Source of the DNA: an uncultured Lachnospiraceae bacterium | GTDB lineage: Bacteria > Bacillota > Clostridia > Lachnospirales > Lachnospiraceae | Length of the DNA: 40,839 nt | Assembly: GCA_945609985.1 (NCBI GenBank) | Contig: CALYZQ010000011.1 | Location: 1 to 40,839, forward strand | Direction of reading: 5' to 3' | Shown: positions 34,890 to 40,839 of the stretch, piece by piece | Layout: each line of letters starts with the position of its first letter | How positions within the stretch are numbered: the stretch's first letter is position 1 | Program-made: the position numbers and the translations under genes | The notes under the pieces: model-generated | The model's database searches: none | Told to the model about the DNA's origin: nothing | The model's input: the letters and a program-made list of their open reading frames with translations, nothing else

Positions 34890-36116
34890 ATGGACATCAA
34901 TGCAGTAGGAAGGTATTTGTTAAAGACCAGAAAATTATATAAATTGACACAAGAAGAACTGGCGGACAGATTACAGGTGTCAAGACAGGCGATTTCCAAG
35001 TGGGAAACCGGTGCAGCACTTCCGGATATTGAGAGTCTGCTTACCTTGTCTGCCTTATACGGAGTTACCGTGAATGAAATTATGGAGGCTGACGAGAGCA
35101 AAATCATGCGAAGATTAAAGCCTACAGCCTGCAAAGAAGCCGGAGAACACAAGGATATAGGAGTTATCGGTTGCGGACGTTGGGGCACTTTTATAGGGTG
35201 GTATCTGGATAAAATCGGTCATAATGTGACTATATATGGACGAAAAGAGTCTGCCCATTTAGGAACACTAATGAAGGGGCATGGCAATGAATATGTATCC
35301 CTGAGAGAGGAGATTGCCCTCACCCATGACATACATGAAATATTGAAAAAAGAGATTATCATAGTATCCATTGCTGCGCAGGGGCTTTCGGAACTGATGA
35401 GTCAGCTTGCAGAGCTTCAGGTGCAAAATAAGATATTTGTATTGTGTATGAAGGGCTTGGATATTACATCCGGCAGAAGGCTGTCACAGATAGTGGATGA
35501 TACATTGGATAAATCCAATAAAACCGCAGTGTGGCTGGGACCCGGTCATGTGGAGGATTATTACGCAGGGATTCCCAACTGTATGGTAATTGACGGAAAG
35601 GATGAATTCCTAAAGAAAGAGTTGATTAGCTGGTTTTCCAGTGATTTAATTCGTTTTTATTACGGAGTGGATTTGGTGGGCAATGAAATCGGTGCAGCTG
35701 CTAAAAATGTGATAGGAATTGCTGCTGGAATGCTGGATGCGCTGGGCTATCGTTCCTTAAAGGGACCTTTGATGACCCGAGGTACCCATGAGGTGGCAGG
35801 CTTGATTAAGGCGATGGGTGGCAAAGAATTGTCTGCATACGGTTTGTGCCATTTGGGAGATTATGAGGCTACACTTTTTTCAGAGCACAGCCACAACAGG
35901 CAGTTTGGCGAAAAATTTGTCTTAAAGCAGCCCTATGAAGCTTTGGCGGAGGGCTACTACACTGTGAAAGCAATTGTGAATCTGGCAAAGAATTATGGTG
36001 TAGAAGTACCCATCTGTAGTACGGTATATGATATTCTGTATCAGGGAGCAGAAGCAAGGAACGCGTTGGATAAATTATTTGATCGAAGCATAAAAGAGGA
36101 ATTTCCCATGATTTAA
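34890..36116 (+). CDS. XRE-family HTH domain fused to a glycerol-3-phosphate dehydrogenase (GpsA)-like enzyme, 408 aa
   Basis: Residues about 5-66 are an XRE/Cro helix-turn-helix (LTQEELADRLQVSRQAISKWETGAALPDIESLLTLSALYGVTVNEI). From about 88 comes a GpsA-like NAD-linked dehydrogenase: Rossmann GVIGCGRWGTF (91-101), CMKGLDITSGR (K188), GNEIGAAAKNVIGIAAG (catalytic-type K272) and GDYEATLFSEHSHNRQFG (323-340). In canonical GpsA the last motif is GDLxxTC...SRNRxFG; here the substrate phosphate-binding Arg position is His335, with Asn336 kept. The frame is continuous with no sign of error. GGAGG lies before the ATG. It may be an NAD/G3P-sensing transcription regulator, or an enzyme that also binds DNA. 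Confidence 0.85.
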   Translation: MDINAVGRYLLKTRKLYKLTQEELADRLQVSRQAISKWETGAALPDIESLLTLSALYGVTVNEIMEADESKIMRRLKPTACKEAGEHKDIGVIGCGRWGTFIGWYLDKIGHNVTIYGRKESAHLGTLMKGHGNEYVSLREEIALTHDIHEILKKEIIIVSIAAQGLSELMSQLAELQVQNKIFVLCMKGLDITSGRRLSQIVDDTLDKSNKTAVWLGPGHVEDYYAGIPNCMVIDGKDEFLKKELISWFSSDLIRFYYGVDLVGNEIGAAAKNVIGIAAGMLDALGYRSLKGPLMTRGTHEVAGLIKAMGGKELSAYGLCHLGDYEATLFSEHSHNRQFGEKFVLKQPYEALAEGYYTVKAIVNLAKNYGVEVPICSTVYDILYQGAEARNALDKLFDRSIKEEFPMI

Positions 36117-36171
36117 CTTGAGGGTTGCAGCATATACTATCTCAATGAAGAAAGTCTGAGAAGGGGATAGT

Positions 36172-36687
36172 ATGCAATATAAAAATTTCAGAAAACAATT
36201 ATTTTATGGAATGATAGGAGTCGGTGTTTTGGGCTCCTTATTTCATTTTGTTTATGATTTTACAGGGAAAAACAGATTTGTGGGTCTTTTTGTGGCAGTC
36301 AATGAATCTACGTGGGAGCATATGAAGCTGATGTTTTTCCCCATGCTTCTGTTAACGGGGATTCTTGTGCCAAAGTGGAGAGAGACTTATGCCAATGTGG
36401 AACTGATACTAAATCTGGGAAATCTGGCTGCCACATGGTTGATTCCCGTGTTATTTTATACCTATCGGGGGATATTAGGTTTCGGCGTGAGTCCCGCTGA
36501 TATAGCCACCTTTTATATCAGTGAATTGTTGGCATTTTGGTTAATCCTGCATTTAATAAAGTATAGAGGAAATCCGCTGCTAAAAAGGTTGACAGCCGTA
36601 AGTTACCTTCTGATAGTTATACAGGGAATTGCCTTTATGTGGTTTACCTATCATCCCCCGGCGCTGGGAATATTCGCAGTGCCGTGA
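36172..36687 (+). CDS. DUF6512-like integral membrane protein, 171 aa
   Basis: Function unknown. Five hydrophobic segments (roughly 10-27, 50-66, 76-95, 105-125 and 138-160). The conserved-looking block FHFVYDFTGKNRFVGLFVAVNESTWEHMKLMFFPMLL matches what I recall of DUF6512 proteins. It follows the XRE-GpsA gene by 55 bp. An ATACTATC/GATAGTAT inverted repeat (36134-36141 with 36166-36173) covers its ribosome site and start codon, so expression may be set by RNA folding. Confidence 0.65.
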   Translation: MQYKNFRKQLFYGMIGVGVLGSLFHFVYDFTGKNRFVGLFVAVNESTWEHMKLMFFPMLLLTGILVPKWRETYANVELILNLGNLAATWLIPVLFYTYRGILGFGVSPADIATFYISELLAFWLILHLIKYRGNPLLKRLTAVSYLLIVIQGIAFMWFTYHPPALGIFAVP

Positions 36688-36695
36688 GTACTGTC

Positions 36696-36760
36696 AACTT
36701 CAACAATTGTTGAACTTTGGTTGAAGTTCTATTGAGAAAAGAGTTTATACTATTTATAAT
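36696..36760 (+). promoter_or_regulatory. Promoter and GTTGAA operator of the two-component operon
   Basis: TTGAGA (36732-36737), 17 bp, TATAAT (36755-36760). Upstream is the perfect 16-bp palindrome TTCAACAATTGTTGAA (36699-36714). A second GTTGAAGTT (36720-36728) repeats the right half-site 11 bp on and also mirrors AACTTCAAC (36696-36704). Half-sites one helical turn apart suit tandem OmpR-type regulator binding, which suggests autoregulation. Confidence 0.7.
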
Positions 36761-36783
36761 AGGGCTTAAAAGGAGGTTGTGAT

Positions 36784-37455
36784 ATGCTGAAAATATTGAT
36801 TGTAGAGGATGACAGAGAGCTCAGACAGCTTTTTTCTCATGTGCTGATCAAGAACGGATATACCGTAAAAGGCGTTTCCAACGGCAAAGAAGCCCTGGAG
36901 GCAATAGATAATAATTACTGTGATCTTATCATTTCTGATATTATGATGCCGGTGATGGACGGTTACGAATTTGTACGTCAGCTTCGGGATTCAGGTAATA
37001 CCACTCCGGTGCTTATGATTACGGCGAAGGATGCCTTTGACGATATGCGGCAGGGTTTTCTTTCCGGTACCGATGATTATATGGTGAAACCGATTAACGT
37101 GAATGAAATGGTTCTGAGGGTAGGTGCACTGCTTCGCCGTGCCCAGATGATCAATGACCGCAGGCAGGTGATAGGAAATACCATACTGGAATGTGATTCC
37201 CTGACTGTGATTACAGATGAAGAGACAGCTGTTTTACCCCAAAAGGAATTTATGCTGTTGTATAAGATGGCATCCTATCCGGGACGCATTTTTACCCGTC
37301 AGCAGTTGATGGATGAGATTTGGGGTTATGATTCGGAAAGTGATTCTCATACCGTTGATGTGCATATCGGCCGTTTGAGAGAGCGCTTTCGTGACAATAA
37401 GGACTTTAAGATTGTCACTATGCGGGGCGTAGGTTACAAGGTGGTAAGATTATGA
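36784..37455 (+). CDS. OmpR/PhoB-family response regulator, 223 aa
   Basis: The receiver domain (about 1-118) has the acidic pair EDD near the N-terminus, phospho-acceptor D52 in ISDIMMP, T80 in MITAKD and K102 in VKPI. The winged-helix effector domain (about 130-223) contains LPQKEFMLLYKMASYPGRIFTRQQLMDEIWGY and VDVHIGRLRERF. AGGAGG precedes the ATG. Its stop overlaps the kinase start by 4 bp. The target regulon is unknown; the operator at its own promoter and the lipid genes downstream are the best clues. Confidence 0.95.
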   Translation: MLKILIVEDDRELRQLFSHVLIKNGYTVKGVSNGKEALEAIDNNYCDLIISDIMMPVMDGYEFVRQLRDSGNTTPVLMITAKDAFDDMRQGFLSGTDDYMVKPINVNEMVLRVGALLRRAQMINDRRQVIGNTILECDSLTVITDEETAVLPQKEFMLLYKMASYPGRIFTRQQLMDEIWGYDSESDSHTVDVHIGRLRERFRDNKDFKIVTMRGVGYKVVRL

Positions 37456-38522
37456 AAGAACGTGATAGTACAAAAAGCCGTGAAACCTTTGAAGTCATAC
37501 GAAAGCAAAGTAATAAACTGAGCCTGCGGGTGAGACTGATTCTGCTTGTTATGGCGGAAATAGTATTCAGTATCATTTTGGCCTATGCAGTTACACTTCT
37601 GTTGGATGTCGTATTGCCGGAAGACATAGAGATACCACTAATTTTGGAACTGCTGGTCTTAAGTCTGATAGTGGGAAGCGCGGTTACCACTTTTATGTCC
37701 AAGCTGTTTTTTGATCCGATAAAGAAACTGGGAATGGCAATGGAAAAGGTGGCGGACGGGGATTTTACCATACATTTGGAGACCAAGTCCAGTTCTAAAG
37801 AAATCAGGGAAATATACTCCGGCTTTAACCTGATGACTCATGAGCTGCGTGCTACGGAGGTGCTGCAGACAGATTTCGTATCTAACGTGTCCCATGAATT
37901 TAAGACACCTATTAATGCTATAGAGGGTTATACTACGCTGTTGCAGGGCTGTGAAGGTCTTGGTGAAGAGGAACAGCAATATGTAGAAAAAATACTATAT
38001 AACACTAAGCGGCTTTCGGATTTGGTAGGTAATATTTTATTGCTTTCTAAGATTGAAAACCAGTCTATTGAAACGAATCAAAGCAGATACAGATTGGATG
38101 AGCAGATACGCCAGTCCATTGTAATATTAGAGCCTGCATGGACCATGAAGGAGATTGAATTTGATGTGGAGCTTGACCGCATTGAATATTTGGGCAATGA
38201 AGGGCTTCTTCGCCATGTGTGGGATAATCTGATAGGAAATGCCATAAAGTTCAGTCCGCAGAGTGGCCTGGTAACTATTTGCCTGACAAGGCAGAGTGGG
38301 AAAATAGTATTTACCGTGGAGGATTCGGGACCGGGACTTTCTGAGGAAGCGCAAAGGCATATGTTTGATAAATTTTATCAGGCAGACAGCTCTCACAAAC
38401 AGGAAGGTAACGGGCTGGGACTTGCGCTGGTGAAACGTATTATGACAATAACCAGTGGCAGTATTGAGGCAGAAAACATGGAACGCGGCGGTTGCAGATT
38501 TACCGTTATATTAGAGGAATAA
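37452..38522 (+). CDS. HAMP sensor histidine kinase, 356 aa
   Basis: Two membrane helices (about 27-51 and 62-80) with only about ten residues outside, so it probably senses within the membrane or at its surface. Next come HAMP (about 81-133), a HisKA dimerisation helix with H148 in SNVSHEFKTPINAIEGY, and the ATP domain with the N-box NLIGNAIKFSP, G1 VEDSGPGLS and G2 GNGLGLALVKRIM. A small-loop kinase of this sort is typical of envelope-stress systems. It lies 30 bp ahead of plsY, which makes cotranscription likely. Confidence 0.95.
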   Translation: MKERDSTKSRETFEVIRKQSNKLSLRVRLILLVMAEIVFSIILAYAVTLLLDVVLPEDIEIPLILELLVLSLIVGSAVTTFMSKLFFDPIKKLGMAMEKVADGDFTIHLETKSSSKEIREIYSGFNLMTHELRATEVLQTDFVSNVSHEFKTPINAIEGYTTLLQGCEGLGEEEQQYVEKILYNTKRLSDLVGNILLLSKIENQSIETNQSRYRLDEQIRQSIVILEPAWTMKEIEFDVELDRIEYLGNEGLLRHVWDNLIGNAIKFSPQSGLVTICLTRQSGKIVFTVEDSGPGLSEEAQRHMFDKFYQADSSHKQEGNGLGLALVKRIMTITSGSIEAENMERGGCRFTVILEE

Positions 38523-38552
38523 ACCATACAAAAGAAGAGGGTGGAGAAATAA

Positions 38553-39167
38553 ATGAAAGCGGCAGGTTATGTACTGTGTGGATACTTGTCAGGAAGCGTT
38601 TTATATGCACGGGTATTTGCAAGGATATTCAAAAAAGAAAACATGATTGAAAATAGCAAGGATAAAAATCCGGGCACGGCAAATGCTTTTATGCATGGTG
38701 GATTTTGGTGCGGTGTGCTGACCTTGATTTTTGATCTTTTAAAGGGATTTCTTCCGGTATTTTTATACATAATAGATAGCAGAGGCAGGAATGATGTGAG
38801 TGTATGGCTTCCGTTTGTTATGGCGGCTCCGGTGGTGGGGCATGCATTTCCTTTGTTTCATCATTTGAGAGGCGGAAAGGGGATTGCCACTACCTTTGGC
38901 AGCCTGCTTGGTCTTTTGCCCGTATGGCAGCCGGCAGTGGCACTTGCGGTGTTTTTTATCTTCTTTTCTTTGATACTGCGAATAACACCACATTTCCAGA
39001 GGACATTGTTTGCCTATTTATGCGCACTGGTGTGTATGACCTGTATGCAGCAGTACAGGGAAATATTGATTGGTTTTCTCATGATTACGGCAGCGGTTGG
39101 AATCCGTATGTTTAAGAGTCCGGAGAAGAGGGAAAAGATGAGGGTTAATCTGCTATGGATGTTTTGA
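38553..39167 (+). CDS. plsY: PlsY-like glycerol-3-phosphate acyltransferase, 204 aa
   Basis: PlsY moves acyl groups from acyl-phosphate to G3P, starting phospholipid synthesis. The family motifs are present: GYLSGSVLYARVFARI, DKNPGTANAFMHGG, FDLLKGFLPVFL and GHAFPLFHHLRGGKGIATTFGSLLG, with five to six membrane helices. Its divergence from textbook PlsY (for example NSKDKNPGTAN for SGNiGATN) suggests a second, specialised paralogue rather than the housekeeping copy. Its last 13 bases overlap the glycosyltransferase gene. Confidence 0.85.
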   Translation: MKAAGYVLCGYLSGSVLYARVFARIFKKENMIENSKDKNPGTANAFMHGGFWCGVLTLIFDLLKGFLPVFLYIIDSRGRNDVSVWLPFVMAAPVVGHAFPLFHHLRGGKGIATTFGSLLGLLPVWQPAVALAVFFIFFSLILRITPHFQRTLFAYLCALVCMTCMQQYREILIGFLMITAAVGIRMFKSPEKREKMRVNLLWMF

Positions 39168-40282
39168 TATTATCCTGTGGAACCGGTGGAGGGCATGATT
39201 CTGCCGGGAAAGCAGTTTTTGATGAATTGAACAGACGGGGACATAATGTGAAAATGTTTAATCCCTATACCCTGCGAAGCAAAAGACTTGCAGGAAGGAT
39301 AGATAAAACCTATATTGCCACGGCACGGAATATGCCGCGTGCTTTTGGCGTCGTTTATAAGGTGGGGAACTTTTACAGACGGCTGCCGTTTCGTTCGCCC
39401 GTATATTTTGCCAATGCGGGCATGATTTCTGCAATGCAGGAATATCTGGAGGAAAATCCGGCGGATGTGATACTGATGCCTCATTTGTTCCCGGCAGAAA
39501 TCATGACAAACATGAAGCGGCGGGGGATGAAGATACCCAAAACAATTTTTATTGCAACGGATTATGTGTGCATTCCCTTTACGGAAGAAACGGAATGTGA
39601 TGCTTATATTATTCCGGCAGAGGATTCTGTAGAGGATTTTGTGTCAAGAGGAATCCCGAGGGAAAAGCTGTATACCTTTGGCATACCTACCCACAGCAGT
39701 TTTGCGTGTCAGGAAACCAGGGAACAGGCAAAGTTGCGACTGGGACTTGATTTAGAGAAAAAATATATTTTGATAACAGGCGGCAGTATGGGCGGAGGTA
39801 AAATAGAAAAGGCTATATGTGAGCTTGAAAAGGGAATTGCAGGATGCGAGGATATAGAGGTTATTGCCGTGTGCGGAAGCAATAAGGAGCTTTATGACAG
39901 GCTGTGTGCAAGAGGCTCATCTATGGTGATTCCGGTGGGGTATACGGAAGATATGGCAAGCTATATGAGGGCAGCGCATTTGTTTATTACTAAGCCGGGC
40001 GGGCTTTCTTCCACGGAAGCGGCAGTGTGTGGAGTGCCCATATTGCATGCAGGAGCGATACCCGGTTGCGAGACCCTTAATGCCAATTATTTCAGCAGTC
40101 ATGGCATGAGTGTGGCTTGCGACTTCTCTGAGAATATCTCTAAGACGGCATGTAAGCTGTTGTATGATGATGGAGCTTGCGAACAGATGATTTCTATGCA
40201 AAAGCGTTTTATCAACAGAAATGCTGCGGCACAAATCTGCGATTTTGCAGAGGAATTGGCTATAGAAAACGCATATTATTAG
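39155..40282 (+). CDS. MGDG-synthase/UgtP-type glycolipid glycosyltransferase, 375 aa
   Basis: A GT28-type enzyme likely to glycosylate diacylglycerol and make membrane glycolipids. The N-terminal MGDG_synth domain (about 1-165) begins LILSCGTGGGHDSAGKAVFDEL, the acceptor-side GGGH motif, and has HLFPAEIM. The C-terminal domain has YILITGGSMGGGK and the sugar-nucleotide motif KPGGLSSTEAAVCGVPIL. It overlaps plsY, so G3P acylation and glycolipid formation are joined in one operon with a two-component system. A MurG-like function is less likely because of the N-domain. The sugar is not predictable. Confidence 0.88.
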   Translation: MDVLILSCGTGGGHDSAGKAVFDELNRRGHNVKMFNPYTLRSKRLAGRIDKTYIATARNMPRAFGVVYKVGNFYRRLPFRSPVYFANAGMISAMQEYLEENPADVILMPHLFPAEIMTNMKRRGMKIPKTIFIATDYVCIPFTEETECDAYIIPAEDSVEDFVSRGIPREKLYTFGIPTHSSFACQETREQAKLRLGLDLEKKYILITGGSMGGGKIEKAICELEKGIAGCEDIEVIAVCGSNKELYDRLCARGSSMVIPVGYTEDMASYMRAAHLFITKPGGLSSTEAAVCGVPILHAGAIPGCETLNANYFSSHGMSVACDFSENISKTACKLLYDDGACEQMISMQKRFINRNAAAQICDFAEELAIENAYY

Positions 40283-40292
40283 GTATAAAATA

Positions 40293-40358
40293 CCTTCATT
40301 TACAAATACTACTAACACTTAAAACGAAGAAAAGTAGAATTGTAAATGGAGGCATTTT
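40293..40358 (+). promoter_or_regulatory. spoVT: Terminator-like hairpin containing the spoVT ribosome site
   Basis: CCTTCATTTACAA (40293-40305) pairs with TTGTAAATGGAGG (40340-40352) over 13 bases with one wobble; CTACT/AGTAG (40309-40313 with 40333-40337) extends it. The 3' arm ends in GGAGG, the spoVT ribosome site, and is followed by CATTTTTT and the ATG. It may both end the glycosyltransferase transcript and hide the spoVT ribosome site on read-through RNA. Confidence 0.65.
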
Positions 40359-40360
40359 TT

Positions 40361-40839
40361 ATGAAAGCAACAGGAATTGTTAGAAGAATAGATGATTTGG
40401 GGCGTATCGTTATCCCTAAGGAAATTCGCAGAACCTTACACATAAGGGAGAGTGATCCGTTGGAAATTTTTACCGACAGAGAGGGACAGATTATCCTGAA
40501 AAAGTATTCTCCCATCGGAGAAATGACCACTTTTGCAAAGCAGTATGCGGAAAGCCTGGCACAGGTTTCCGGCCATGTGGCAATGATAGCGGACAGGGAT
40601 CAGTTTATTGCTATAGCAGGCGGCTATAAGCAGTTGATGGGAAAGTCGGTCAGCCGTCAACTGGAAGATAAGGTAAACAACCGCGAAACGGTACTGGCAT
40701 CCAGAGGGGACAGAAATTTTATCTCAGTTTGTGATGAAGCAGGTGATGAGTACCAGCACGAGATGATTGCGCCTATCATCTGTGAGGGAGATATCATCGG
40801 AAGTGTAGTGCTTCTTGAGAATGATAATAAGAGCAAAAT
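40361..40839 (+). CDS. spoVT: SpoVT, AbrB-family sporulation regulator (3' end outside window)
   Basis: A forespore transcription regulator of late sporulation and germination genes in Bacillus, conserved in clostridia. The N-terminal swapped-hairpin AbrB domain is unmistakable: MKATGIVRRIDDLGRIVIPK, then EIRRTLHIRESDPLEIFTD. A GAF-like C-terminal domain follows (from about 60), with IADRDQFIAIAGG and PIICEGDIIGSVVLL. About 159 codons are visible with no stop; SpoVT is usually about 178-180 aa, so only the last few codons are missing. ATG 40361 follows GGAGG. Confidence 0.95.
   Translation, partial: MKATGIVRRIDDLGRIVIPKEIRRTLHIRESDPLEIFTDREGQIILKKYSPIGEMTTFAKQYAESLAQVSGHVAMIADRDQFIAIAGGYKQLMGKSVSRQLEDKVNNRETVLASRGDRNFISVCDEAGDEYQHEMIAPIICEGDIIGSVVLLENDNKSK

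Noticed and set aside
34890..36116. Fusion as an assembly artefact
   Set aside because: The frame, codon use and linker (about 67-88) are continuous, and one ribosome site and promoter serve the whole gene. I see no internal start at the GpsA part.

Overview
The window looks like a chromosomal segment of an endospore-forming, low-to-moderate GC Bacillota, most likely the family Lachnospiraceae (Clostridia). The clues are spoVG, spoVT, cwlD and SleB/GH18-type spore and cell-wall enzymes; a glgC-glgD pair; a dnaD-dnaC helicase-loader pair; an unusually long, divergent Prs; a c subunit with a Na+-binding signature; AGGAGG-type ribosome sites; and A/T-rich promoters, several with extended -10 elements. 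This is inference from gene content. No rRNA, tRNA, CRISPR array, transposase or phage gene was recognised.

Layout. 1-374: a leftward promoter firing out of the window, then a rightward promoter. 375-8763: wall and spore enzymes (GH18/SH3 protein, class B-like sortase with its anchored substrate on the minus strand, CwlD amidase, SleB-like hydrolase), interleaved with tRNA t6A synthesis (Sua5/YwlC), RpiB and a dCMP-deaminase-like protein. 8767-16791: a DUF402 protein diverging from the complete F1Fo ATP synthase operon (Z-I-B-E-F-H-A-G-D-C). 16867-21673: three overlapping genes (unknown, Methyltransf_32-type methyltransferase, large exported protein), a YegP/DUF1508 gene cut by an amber codon, and a small helical protein. 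21759-27282: a minus-strand block reading murC, dnaD, dnaC, prs, bioY, with a six-site DnaA-box cluster between murC and dnaD. 27544-34605: glgC, glgD, spoVG, pth, mfd. 34681-40839: a 33-aa microprotein, an XRE-HTH/GpsA-like fusion, a DUF6512-like membrane protein, an OmpR/HAMP two-component pair leading into a PlsY and a glycolipid glycosyltransferase, then spoVT running off the end.

Most genes are housekeeping. The unusual signal lies between genes or at gene edges. Two structured repeats share a CTTAGTACCGCT core but have unrelated, self-complementary arms; one sits inside the ATP synthase operon. Palindromes opening with GTGTA sit directly behind three separate terminators. A DnaA-box cluster precedes the helicase-loader genes. 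A DNA-binding domain is fused to a G3P-dehydrogenase-like fold that lacks a key phosphate-binding arginine. Two otherwise intact genes carry defects: yegP has an in-frame TAG, and pth has no canonical start codon.

All calls come from reading the sequence by eye. No database search, folding program or alignment was run.
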